DNA of 64,000 nucleotides, from NCBI GenBank assembly GCA_963766765.1, contig CAVYBR010000011.1:124001-188000 (forward strand), read 5' to 3'. Source of the stretch: JACCQS01 sp963766765. GTDB lineage: Bacteria > Actinomycetota > Actinomycetes > Mycobacteriales > Geodermatophilaceae. This document shows, piece after piece, positions 18,171 through 26,535 of the stretch (position 1 is the first letter of the stretch; the number at the start of each line of letters is the position of its first letter). Both the position numbers and the translations under genes were made by a program. The notes under the pieces were generated by a model that worked only from the letters and a program-made list of their open reading frames with translations, was not told the origin of the DNA and did no database searches.

Positions 18171-20138
18171 TCAGAGCACGTCGACGTCGGGGTAGCGGGG
18201 GCCACCGGACAGGCGCGCGTAACCGGGGCCACGATCGAAGAACGGCTCGTCGCCGGTTCGAGCGGCGCGCGTCTCGGCCCGTAGTCGCTGTGTGGCTGAC
18301 TCGTCGCAGGCGGGTGAATCCCCGTCTCCCGTCACGATCACCCCGTAGTCCGCCCGGGCGCCAGAGACGGAGACCTTGCCCCAAGCCACGTCCCGCAGGA
18401 CGTCGGCCACCGGGCGGTCCAGGGGATCGCCCCATCCCCCGCCACCGGTCGTGCGGATCCGCACCGTCTCTCCGGCAGCAAGCGGTTCGGCATCGGCCAG
18501 CGCATCGACCTCCCGCTCGTTCGGTCCGCCGGGGTCGGCTGTGACCTGGAAGGAGTGGCCGGCCTTGCCCCCCTTGACCCCCCAGCAGGCCAGGATCGAG
18601 CGATCTGCGATCGACATGAAGTGCGCGGGCAGCAGCATCCGAATGTGCTTCTCGTAGCCGAGTCCGCCGCGGTAGCGGCCCGCACCCCCGGAATCCAATG
18701 CGAGGCCCAGCGATTCAACGACGAACGGAAACCGGGACTCGCTGAATTCGCTCGGTAGGTTCCGGGAGTCGGGCACGACGTGGATCGTGTCCTCACCGTC
18801 TGCGTAGTAGCGCCCACCGGATCCGCCGCCCAACACCTCACGCATGAGGTACGGCTGTCCGTCCGCGTCGTTTCCGTAGACCCCGGTGTAGCGGATCGTC
18901 TCCTGGTCGGCCGGCATCCGCCCGTCGACTGCCTTGGCGATGACGCCGGCAAGGACGCCGAGCAACCGCAGGATCACGAACGTACGTGCGTTCGTCGGGG
19001 CGGGAAACACCGGCGTCAGCAGCGTTCCCGGCGGTGGGAACCGCATCTCGATCAGTGGAACGACGCCTTCGTTCACATCGAGTTCAGCCATTCGTTCAGG
19101 CGTGTCCGCGAGGTTGCGCAGGATAGGGGCAAGCCATTTCTTCAGAAACGTGCCGTCAGCGAAGTCGCCGACATGGTTGATCGGACCCTTGGCCTGTGGG
19201 CTGGTGCCGGTGAAGTCAAGGATCAGCCGGTCACCATCGGCATCGTCAGGACCGGTGCGGGTCATCGTGATCCGCTGGGCATGCAGTCGCGGGGGGTCCA
19301 CGCCGTCGTGCTCGGCGTAGTCCTCCCACACGTGGCTGCCGACTGGGATCTTGGCCAGGATCTCCCGGAGATAGGTCGCTGTGGTGTTATCCAGGATCGC
19401 GTCGAAGACCGCCTCGACGGTCTCGACGCCGTACCGGTCGAAGAGTTCGCCGAGCCGGCGCGCCCCCATCAGGCAGGCCGAACACTCCGCGTCCAGGTCG
19501 GCGGCCAGCGACTCCGGCATCCGCGAGTTGCGGGTCATGATCCGCAGCGCTGCCGCGTTGGGGACGCCCTCGGCCCACAACTTGATCGGCGGCACCATCA
19601 GACCCTCTTGAAAAGCGCTCGTCGCATTGGAGGGCATCGAGCCCGGCACCGAGCCGCCGATGTCGTCGTGATGGCCGAAGGCCTGGACGAAGGCCACCAC
19701 CTGCGCCGAGCCGTCCGGCCCGTTGGCGAACACCGGCACCGTGACGCACAGGTCAGGCAAGTGCCCGATCCCGCCTTCGGACTCGTACACGTCGTTGTGG
19801 AAGAACACGTCACCGGGGCGCATCGTCCCCGGCGGGAAGTCCCGGGCGATCGGATGCACCAAGGCGGAGTAGGACCGTCCGGTGAGCTTGCGCAGGTGCC
19901 GGTCGTGGATCCCAGCCCTGAAGTCGTGCGCGTCCCGGATCATCGGCGAGCGCGACGTCCGCGCGATCGCGGTCTCGACCTCCATCTCGACGCTGGCCAG
20001 GTAGCCCTCGATGATCTCCACGAGTACGGGGTCGACGTCCGCAATCGGGACCTCGGTCAGCCGGTAGCCGTAGGGATGCTGGCTCCAGCCCCGTCCAGAG
20101 CCCGGCTGGCGAGCCGCCTCGGCCAGATCCTCGCTCAC
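18171..20138 (-). CDS. hyuB: Hydantoinase B / oxoprolinase family subunit
   Basis: 655 residues from a GTG that overlaps the stop of hyuA (GTGA), so the two subunits are translationally coupled. Family features: RSPMIRDAHDFRAGIHD near 65, PGDVFFHNDVYESEGGIGHLPD near 110-130, FGHHDDIGG near 150, and a glycine-rich end TTGGGGWGDPLDRP. HyuA/HyuB enzymes hydrolyse cyclic amides such as N-methylhydantoin or 5-oxoproline with ATP; relatives carboxylate ketones. The actual substrate is not readable; the surroundings make a purine- or pyrimidine-derived ring plausible. Confidence 0.93.
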   Translation of the reverse strand: MSEDLAEAARQPGSGRGWSQHPYGYRLTEVPIADVDPVLVEIIEGYLASVEMEVETAIARTSRSPMIRDAHDFRAGIHDRHLRKLTGRSYSALVHPIARDFPPGTMRPGDVFFHNDVYESEGGIGHLPDLCVTVPVFANGPDGSAQVVAFVQAFGHHDDIGGSVPGSMPSNATSAFQEGLMVPPIKLWAEGVPNAAALRIMTRNSRMPESLAADLDAECSACLMGARRLGELFDRYGVETVEAVFDAILDNTTATYLREILAKIPVGSHVWEDYAEHDGVDPPRLHAQRITMTRTGPDDADGDRLILDFTGTSPQAKGPINHVGDFADGTFLKKWLAPILRNLADTPERMAELDVNEGVVPLIEMRFPPPGTLLTPVFPAPTNARTFVILRLLGVLAGVIAKAVDGRMPADQETIRYTGVYGNDADGQPYLMREVLGGGSGGRYYADGEDTIHVVPDSRNLPSEFSESRFPFVVESLGLALDSGGAGRYRGGLGYEKHIRMLLPAHFMSIADRSILACWGVKGGKAGHSFQVTADPGGPNEREVDALADAEPLAAGETVRIRTTGGGGWGDPLDRPVADVLRDVAWGKVSVSGARADYGVIVTGDGDSPACDESATQRLRAETRAARTGDEPFFDRGPGYARLSGGPRYPDVDVL

Positions 20139-22264
20139 GTCGCACCTGCCACGCTCTGGCGGTTTCTGGGGAAACCGCCAGACTCGCGCGCCGCTCGCAC
20201 AATCCGGAGATTGCCGTATTGGTCGACCTCGGCCTGGAATCCCGGATGCAGCGGGACCGTGGAGCCGAACTCCTCGATCACCGCCGGCCCTTCGATCGTG
20301 TCGCTGGCGCCCAGCCGCGATCGTTCGTAGGTCGGCACGTCGCACCAGTCATCGAAATACGCCCGGCGGGTCCCGGTATGGGCAGACTCGGCTCCGGAGC
20401 CGTCGGCGATCGGCATCACCTCGGGACTCCGGATCGGGCCGACCCCGGTCACCCGGACGTTGACCCATTCGACCGGCTGTCCCGGGTCGTCGGCGAAGTC
20501 GTAGCCGTAGAGCCGACGATGCTCGTGGTGAAAGGCCCTGGCGACTGCGGTGGTGCGGTCCGCGTCGAGGTCGCCTTCACCTACATCGACCCGCACCTCG
20601 AAGGCCTGTCCGAAGTAGCGCAGGTCTGCGGTGCGCAGGAAGCGCCGTTCTGCAACCGGGAAGCCCTCCCGGTTCAGCGCCCCGTCGGCATCTTCCTGCA
20701 GTTCGGCATACACCGCACTGAGGCGGTCGCGATCGAGCCGATCGTGACGTACGACGTGGGTGCGTACGTAGTCGTTGCGCACATCGACGGTGAGCAGTCC
20801 GAAGGCCGAGACATTGCCGGGGTTAGGCGGCACCAGGATCCCGGCCAGGCCGAGGATGTCGACGAGCCGACAGGCGAGGAGTGACCCGGACCCACCGAAG
20901 GTGACAAGCGTGAAGTCCCGTACGTCCAGACCGCGCTTGACTGACACCTGGCGCAGCGCGTTCGCCTGGTTCCACGCCGAGATCTCGAGGATCCCTGCCG
21001 CGCACTCCTCGATGGATCTGCCGAGCTTGGCAGCCAGCGAGTCGATGGTCTGCCGGGCCGCGTGGGCGTCCAGCGGGATCTCGCCACCGAGCAGGTGCGG
21101 CGGGATGCGACCGAGCAGGACGTGGGCATCGGTGATCGTCGGCTCGACACCACCCTTGCCGTAACAGACCGGACCGGGGTCGGCGCCGGCGGACTGCGGC
21201 CCGACCTTCAGCGTGCCCTCGGGGCTGAGCCAGGCGATCGATCCACCCCCGGCGCCGACCGTGACCACGTCGATCATGGGGATCTTGCTCGGGTACGCAC
21301 CGACGGTGCCTTCCGTCGTGAGAGACGGTTCGCCGTCGATCACCACCGTGACATCGGTGGACGTGCCACCGCCGTCGCAGGTCAGGACATTGCCGACACC
21401 GGCCGCACTCGCGATCACCCCCGCGCCGAGCGCCCCGGCGGCTGGCCCGGACAGCACCGTGGTGATCGGCTGATGGACGACCTCGGCCGCTGACAGGACA
21501 CCGCCGTTGGACTTCATCACATAGAAGGGCACGTTTCGGACGCCCGCGGCCGAGGTTGCGAAGTCGGCCAGCCGGCGGGCGATGTTGGCGACGTAGGCGG
21601 TGATGTTCGGCTTGACCGCGGCGTCGACGAGCGTCGTGATCGCTCGCTCGTACTCACGGTATTCACGCAACACCTCACTCGAGATGCTGACCACCGCATG
21701 GGGATGTTCGGCAGTCAACACCTCTCGCATCGCCAGTTCGTGGTCCGGGTTGGCGTAGGAGTGCAGGAAGCAGACTCCGATGGTGGTGATGCCCGCGGCA
21801 CGGAAGAAGCGGGCCGCGCTGACGGCGTCTGCATGGTCGAACGGTCGGATTTCTCTGCCGTCCACGGCCAGGCGTCCGCGCACCGTCCGTACCCGGTCGG
21901 CGGGCACGATTCGGGGCGGCTTCACCCAGAAGTAGGAGTTGCCGTACCCGTCGGGTACGGACTGCCTGGCGATCTCCAGGATGTGGCGGTAGCCCTCGGT
22001 CGTGATGAACCCGAGGTTTTCGACCTTGCCCTCCAGGAGCTTGTTGGTCGCGACGGTCGTCCCGTGGCTGACTGCGGTCAGCGCCTCTCCGCCGACGCCG
22101 AGCAGCCCGAGGACCTTGTCGATTCCGGTGAGGAATCCCTCCGCCGGATCGGCGGGCGTGGACGGGGTTTTGGTGCTGATCAGCTCGCCGGTGTCCTCGT
22201 CCACGGCCACAACGTCGGTGAACGTGCCTCCGGTGTCGATTCCCACCCTGATCCGCCGGGTCAC
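20135..22264 (-). CDS. hyuA: Hydantoinase A / oxoprolinase family subunit (ATPase)
   Basis: 709 residues from GTG 22264, which follows a GGGATGGGG ribosome site and gives the family N terminus RIRVGIDTGGTFTDVVAVDE (phosphate-1-like ATP-binding motif of the ASKHA fold). Further blocks: HGTTVATNKLLEG near 70, VMKSNGGVL near 250, GPAAGALGAGVIA, CDGGGTSTDVTVV near 290 and a C-terminal domain with IEGPAVIEEFGSTV. It supplies the ATP-dependent activation of the cyclic substrate, with HyuB (4-bp overlap) as partner. Divergent from the UBP zinc-finger gene. Confidence 0.93.
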   Translation of the reverse strand: MTRRIRVGIDTGGTFTDVVAVDEDTGELISTKTPSTPADPAEGFLTGIDKVLGLLGVGGEALTAVSHGTTVATNKLLEGKVENLGFITTEGYRHILEIARQSVPDGYGNSYFWVKPPRIVPADRVRTVRGRLAVDGREIRPFDHADAVSAARFFRAAGITTIGVCFLHSYANPDHELAMREVLTAEHPHAVVSISSEVLREYREYERAITTLVDAAVKPNITAYVANIARRLADFATSAAGVRNVPFYVMKSNGGVLSAAEVVHQPITTVLSGPAAGALGAGVIASAAGVGNVLTCDGGGTSTDVTVVIDGEPSLTTEGTVGAYPSKIPMIDVVTVGAGGGSIAWLSPEGTLKVGPQSAGADPGPVCYGKGGVEPTITDAHVLLGRIPPHLLGGEIPLDAHAARQTIDSLAAKLGRSIEECAAGILEISAWNQANALRQVSVKRGLDVRDFTLVTFGGSGSLLACRLVDILGLAGILVPPNPGNVSAFGLLTVDVRNDYVRTHVVRHDRLDRDRLSAVYAELQEDADGALNREGFPVAERRFLRTADLRYFGQAFEVRVDVGEGDLDADRTTAVARAFHHEHRRLYGYDFADDPGQPVEWVNVRVTGVGPIRSPEVMPIADGSGAESAHTGTRRAYFDDWCDVPTYERSRLGASDTIEGPAVIEEFGSTVPLHPGFQAEVDQYGNLRIVRAARESGGFPRNRQSVAGAT

Positions 22265-22433
22265 GCTGCCCCATCCCAGCCAAGCGGGTGGCTGGCCCCG
22301 CCCCGCCACGCCCCAACTCCGACCTGCATCAGCACATCAAAGCCGATTCCGGCTTCGCACACGAACGCGCAGCCGTGAGGGGTGCTTCGCGCCTAGGCTT
22401 GGCTCCACGAGAACGCCGACCGGAGGGGTCGCC

Positions 22434-22697
22434 ATGGCCGCCTGTACTCACCTCGCCGAATTCGCCAGCGCGGACCCACCCGCGCGCACCCCGGAGGGCT
22501 GCGAGGAGTGCCTGGCGATCGGCAGCCCCTGGGTGCACCTGCGCCGATGCCTTGCCTGTGGGCACATCGGCTGCTGCGACTCCTCACCCCTCAAACACGC
22601 CAGCGCCCATTACCGTGCCGCGAACCATCCGGTTGTCGCCTCCTACGAGCCAGGTGAGCAGTGGCGTTGGTGCTACGTCGATGAAGTGGGTGCATGA
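22434..22697 (+). CDS. UBP-type zinc-finger protein
   Basis: 87 residues, ATG preceded by CGGAGGGG. The sequence has the zf-UBP pattern: Cys23-x2-Cys26, HLRRCLACGHIGCCD with Cys39, Cys42, His44 and Cys47/48, then HASAHY and NHPVV with His55, His59 and His65. In eukaryotes this zinc finger binds the free C terminus of ubiquitin; in bacteria its ligand is unknown. It overlaps the next gene by 4 bp (ATGA) and so belongs to one transcription unit with the REC-flavoprotein and the histidine kinase. A TAGGCT box about 35 nt upstream is a possible -10 element. Confidence 0.88.
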   Translation: MAACTHLAEFASADPPARTPEGCEECLAIGSPWVHLRRCLACGHIGCCDSSPLKHASAHYRAANHPVVASYEPGEQWRWCYVDEVGA

Positions 22698-24418
22698 GCC
22701 AAGCCCCGCAGCTGCCCGCCGAACAACAGCGCGGGACCGCCGAGCAGGCATCATCGGAGCCGCTGCGTCCTGTCCTGTTGACCGTCGACGACGATCCGTC
22801 GGTCTCCCGGTCGGTCGCCCGTGACCTGCGCCGTCAGTACGGGTCGGAGTATCGGATCGTGCGCGCCGACTCCGGTCCCGACGCACTCGATGCCCTGAAA
22901 GAGATCCACCGCCGCGGGCAACGCGTCGCGGCAATCCTGGCCGACTACCGCATGCCCCACATGAACGGGATCGAGTTCCTCGAAGCGGCGATGGACCTGT
23001 TCCCGCTGGCGCGGCGTGCGTTGCTCACGGCCTACGCGGACACCGACGCAGCGATCCAGGCCATCAATGTCGTCGATGTCGACCATTACCTGCTCAAACC
23101 GTGGGAGCCACCGGCGGAGAAGCTCTATCCGGTCGTCGACGAGTTGCTCGCCATGTGGAAGGCAACTGGCGATACTCCACGCACCGAGATCCGAGTGGTC
23201 GGGCATCGCTGGTCGCAGCCCTCGTACCGCATCCGGGACTTCCTGGCGAGCAACGCCGTGCCCTATCGGTGGTATTCAGCCGACGAGCCCGATGGCGAGC
23301 GATTGCTGGCTGCCGCGGACGGCGGGCCGGAGTCCGTACCGCTCGTCGTGCTGCCAGATGGAGCGGCGCTGGCGAACCCGACAACGATTGAGCTGGCCGA
23401 ACGGGTCGGCCTACACACCGTCCCGCAGGGCGACTTCTATGACCTCGTGATCATCGGCGGCGGGCCGGCCGGGCTCGGTGCGGCAGTCTACGGAGCCAGC
23501 GAAGGCTTGCGGACTGTCCTGATCGAGGCGCAGGCCACCGGCGGCCAAGCCGGGCAGAGCTCGCGGATCGAGAACTACCTCGGGTTTCCGGACGGCGTCT
23601 CCGGCGGGCAACTCACCGAGCGCGCCCGCCGACAGGCGGAGAAGTTCGGCGCGGAGATGCTGACCGCGCGGCAGGTCACCGGGTTGGCGGTTCGCGGCTC
23701 CCAGCGCGTCGTGCAATTCAACGACGGTTCCGAGATCGCCGCCCACGCGGTCCTGCTGGCCACGGGCGTCGCATACCGGCAACTGCCCGCCACCGGAGCC
23801 GAGGATCTGGTCGGACGGGGCGTCTACTACGGGTCGGCCGCTACCGAGGCCGCGGCCTGCGCCGGGCAGCACGTCGTCATCGTCGGCGGCGCCAATTCAG
23901 CCGGTCAGGCGGCGGTCTTCTTCGCCCGTCAGGCGGCCAAGGTCACCCTTGCCGTCCGCGGGCCGAGTCTGCAGCGTTCCATGTCCAGCTACCTCATCGA
24001 CCAGGTATGCGGCATGGACAACATCGAGGTCCGAACATCCACGACGGTCACCGACTGCCAGGGCGAGCAGCACCTGGAGTGTCTGACGTTGCACGACGAG
24101 ATCAGCGGCATCGACGATGTAGTGCAGGCAAGCCACGTGTTCATCTTCATCGGGGCCGCACCAATGACCGAGTGGCTGCCTGCGGAGATCAGCCGAGACG
24201 ATGCTGGATTCGTGTTGAGCGGCCCGGAGCTCAGCGTTGGCGGCGCCCGACCGGACGGCTGGACGGCCGAGCGCGAGCCCTACCTGCTCGAGACGAGCGT
24301 GCCTGGGGTGTTCGCCGCCGGTGATGTTCGATCCCAATCGGTGAAGCGAGTCGCCTCGGCCGTCGGCGAGGGCGCGCTTGCCGTCACGCTGGTACACCGC
24401 TACCTGGAGGGAGGATGA
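22694..24418 (+). CDS. Response regulator-thioredoxin-reductase-like flavoprotein fusion
   Basis: 574 residues. Receiver domain about 25-150: acidic residues at 32-34, phosphoacceptor Asp84 in ILADYRMPHMNG and Lys135 in LLKPW. A thioredoxin/glutaredoxin-like linker spans about 165-245 but has no CxxC (WSQPSY where it would be). The flavoprotein part starts with the FAD motif GGGPAG (255-260), has ATGGQAGQSSRIENYLGFP and an NADPH motif VGGANSAGQ near 398-405, and ends GDVRSQSVKRVASAVGEGA. The redox-active CxxC of thioredoxin reductase is replaced by SAATEA near 381, so it cannot reduce thioredoxin by the normal route. Likely phosphorylated by the next gene's kinase. Confidence 0.9.
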   Translation: MSQAPQLPAEQQRGTAEQASSEPLRPVLLTVDDDPSVSRSVARDLRRQYGSEYRIVRADSGPDALDALKEIHRRGQRVAAILADYRMPHMNGIEFLEAAMDLFPLARRALLTAYADTDAAIQAINVVDVDHYLLKPWEPPAEKLYPVVDELLAMWKATGDTPRTEIRVVGHRWSQPSYRIRDFLASNAVPYRWYSADEPDGERLLAAADGGPESVPLVVLPDGAALANPTTIELAERVGLHTVPQGDFYDLVIIGGGPAGLGAAVYGASEGLRTVLIEAQATGGQAGQSSRIENYLGFPDGVSGGQLTERARRQAEKFGAEMLTARQVTGLAVRGSQRVVQFNDGSEIAAHAVLLATGVAYRQLPATGAEDLVGRGVYYGSAATEAAACAGQHVVIVGGANSAGQAAVFFARQAAKVTLAVRGPSLQRSMSSYLIDQVCGMDNIEVRTSTTVTDCQGEQHLECLTLHDEISGIDDVVQASHVFIFIGAAPMTEWLPAEISRDDAGFVLSGPELSVGGARPDGWTAEREPYLLETSVPGVFAAGDVRSQSVKRVASAVGEGALAVTLVHRYLEGG

Positions 24419-24422
24419 CGCG

Positions 24423-25880
24423 ATGACCGCACCGGAGCCGACGACGCTCACGACGGATGAGCTTCGCACGCTCTTCCTGTTCGAGTCCCTGGCCGAGGAC
24501 AAGCTGCAGTGGCTGTCCGAGCATGGGCGCATCGAGGAACGCAGCGGCGGCACGACGGTCTACAGCGAGGGCGAGACCGCCACCTGCTTCTTCGTCCTGC
24601 TCGAGGGCACCGTCACGCTCAGCCGGCGGGTCGGCGACACCGACGTCGAATTGACCAGGACCAACCAGCGCGGTGCCTACGCCGGTGCGATGCAGGCCTA
24701 CGTCCGCACCGAAGAACCCGGGCCCTACGCCGGATCGATGTCCGCCGTCACCGACGCGCGCTTTTTCGTGATCCCAGCTGCTGACTGGGGCAAGGCGGTC
24801 CGCCAATGGTTCCCGATGGCTATGCACCTCATGGAGGGCATGTTCATCGGGATGCGCAACAGCCAGACGATCGTGGCCCAGCGCGAACGACTCCTCTCAC
24901 TCGGCCGGCTCTCGGCCGGCCTCACCCATGAGCTCAACAATCCGGCGGCAGCGGCAGTGCGGGCGACCTCTGCGTTGCGGGAGCGCGTCTCCATGATGCG
25001 GCACAAGTTGTCCGCCTTGGCGTCCGGAAAGCTCGACGGGGCGATGCTCGTCAAGCTGACCGCTGTGCAGGACGAAGCGATCGAACGCCTTCCCAAGGCG
25101 CCAAAGCTGACCCCGATGCAGACGAATGACGCCGAGGACGAGATCACTGACTGGCTCGATGCGAACCGCATCGAAGGTGGTTGGGACCTCGCGCCGACGT
25201 TGGTCGCCGCCGGTGTCGATGCTGACTGGCTGGAAACCCGGATGAAGGCGGCTGTTCCCGCGGACTTCCTCGAAGGCGGTCTGCGCTGGCTCACCTACAC
25301 CCTCGAGACCGAGCTGCTGATGAACGAGATCGAAGACGCCTCACACCGGATCTCGGCTCTGGTGGGGGCGGCCAAGCAGTACTCCCAGGTCGATCGTGCC
25401 GCCCACCAGGAGATCGACGTACACGACGGCCTCGACTCCACGTTGACCATGCTCGGCGCGAAGCTGAAGGACGCGTCCGACGTGCAGGTGGTCAAGGTCT
25501 ACGACCGGAGCCTGCCGGACATCCCGGCCTATCCCGGCGAGTTGAACCAGGTCTGGACCAATCTCATCGACAACGCGATCCAAGCGATGTCCGGTTCGGG
25601 CACCCTGACGATCCGCACCAGCCTCGATCGAGACTTCGTCCTCGTCGAGATCGGCGATACCGGCCCCGGCGTGCCGAAGGATCTGGCGGGCAAGATCTTC
25701 GAGCCCTTCTTCACGACCAAGCCGGTCGGCCAAGGGACGGGACTTGGGCTCGACATCTCCTACCGGATCGTGGTGCAGCGGCACGGCGGAGATCTGACCG
25801 TGGTCTCCGAGCCGGGCGACACCTGGTTCCAGGTGCGTCTACCGCTGCAGGCACCAGCGGCTCCTGTCCTGCCTTCCTGA
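24423..25880 (+). CDS. cNMP-domain sensor histidine kinase
   Basis: 485 residues, ATG after a strong GGAGGGAGG site. An N-terminal cyclic-nucleotide-binding-like domain (about 12-145) with the beta-roll blocks YSEGETATCFFVLLEGTVTL precedes a histidine kinase core: H box LGRLSAGLTHELNNPAAAA with His169, N box NLIDNAIQAM, G1 GDTGPGVP, F box IFEPFFTTK and G2 GQGTGLGLD. No transmembrane segment is seen, so it is cytosolic. The partner is probably the receiver domain of the preceding fusion protein, whose stop lies 4 nt upstream. The cNMP phosphate-binding cassette is degenerate, so its ligand is open. Confidence 0.92.
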   Translation: MTAPEPTTLTTDELRTLFLFESLAEDKLQWLSEHGRIEERSGGTTVYSEGETATCFFVLLEGTVTLSRRVGDTDVELTRTNQRGAYAGAMQAYVRTEEPGPYAGSMSAVTDARFFVIPAADWGKAVRQWFPMAMHLMEGMFIGMRNSQTIVAQRERLLSLGRLSAGLTHELNNPAAAAVRATSALRERVSMMRHKLSALASGKLDGAMLVKLTAVQDEAIERLPKAPKLTPMQTNDAEDEITDWLDANRIEGGWDLAPTLVAAGVDADWLETRMKAAVPADFLEGGLRWLTYTLETELLMNEIEDASHRISALVGAAKQYSQVDRAAHQEIDVHDGLDSTLTMLGAKLKDASDVQVVKVYDRSLPDIPAYPGELNQVWTNLIDNAIQAMSGSGTLTIRTSLDRDFVLVEIGDTGPGVPKDLAGKIFEPFFTTKPVGQGTGLGLDISYRIVVQRHGGDLTVVSEPGDTWFQVRLPLQAPAAPVLPS

Positions 25881-25881
25881 A

Positions 25882-26535
25882 TCAGCGGCCGCGACGGGCC
25901 AGCCAGCCACCCACCGCTGCCCCGAGCAGGGCGATCACCGCGCCGCCGACACCGGCCAGCAGCAGTGGCCGGGCGTCAGTGGGAAAGAGCTCGCCGCGGC
26001 GGGGCGCGGGCAGGAACGTCGCCCCCGGTGTCAGTGGGCTTCCGCCGGCGGTCGTCGTGCCGCTGGCCTGCGTGCCACTGGCCTGCAGCGGCGCTGTCGC
26101 CCCGGTCAGTTCACCGTCGACGGCGGAGAAGAACTGGCCGGCCATCCGCTTGGCGACTCCAGAAATCATCCGTTGGCCGACCCCGGCCACCGGACCGCCG
26201 ACGTTGGCATCGGCGGAGTAGGACAGCTGGGTCACCTGTCCGTCCGACACCAGGTCGATCCGGCACTTCGCATCGACGGTCCCCGCCGCCCCAGCTCCGC
26301 GGGCGTTCATCACATACCCCTCCGGCCGGACCAGCTCAGTGAGCGTCACCTGGCCGTCGTACCTGCCTCTGATCGCACCGACGCCGGCAGAGACCGTCAT
26401 CGCATAGCTGTCCGTCCCGGTCAGTTCGAGCGACTCGCATCCCGGAATGCATCGCGCCAGGACCGCAGGGTCGGTCAGCACAGAGAACACCCGTTCACGG
26501 TCCCCGTGGAGCGTGGCCTTCCCCTCAAGCTTCAT
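25882..26535 (-). CDS. coxG: CoxG-like SRPBCC protein with C-terminal membrane anchor
   Basis: 217 residues. The SRPBCC/CoxG domain (1-145) starts MKLEGKATLHGDRERVFSVL with DPAVLARCIPGCE, and is followed by a low-complexity linker and one membrane helix near 190-212 ending in RRGR. In CO dehydrogenase bacteria CoxG recruits the enzyme to the membrane; here it overlaps the large subunit of the Mo hydroxylase by 4 bp (ATGA), so the same anchoring or quinone-coupling role is likely. It ends 1 bp from the convergent kinase gene. Confidence 0.9.
   Translation of the reverse strand: MKLEGKATLHGDRERVFSVLTDPAVLARCIPGCESLELTGTDSYAMTVSAGVGAIRGRYDGQVTLTELVRPEGYVMNARGAGAAGTVDAKCRIDLVSDGQVTQLSYSADANVGGPVAGVGQRMISGVAKRMAGQFFSAVDGELTGATAPLQASGTQASGTTTAGGSPLTPGATFLPAPRRGELFPTDARPLLLAGVGGAVIALLGAAVGGWLARRGR

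Noticed and set aside
18780..20330. 516-codon plus-strand frame
   Set aside because: Antisense to hyuB; residue pattern is typical of a reverse-strand shadow.
22002..22433. Longer N terminus for the zinc-finger protein
   Set aside because: It would overlap hyuA on the other strand; the ATG at 22434 has a good ribosome site and starts at the zinc-finger domain.
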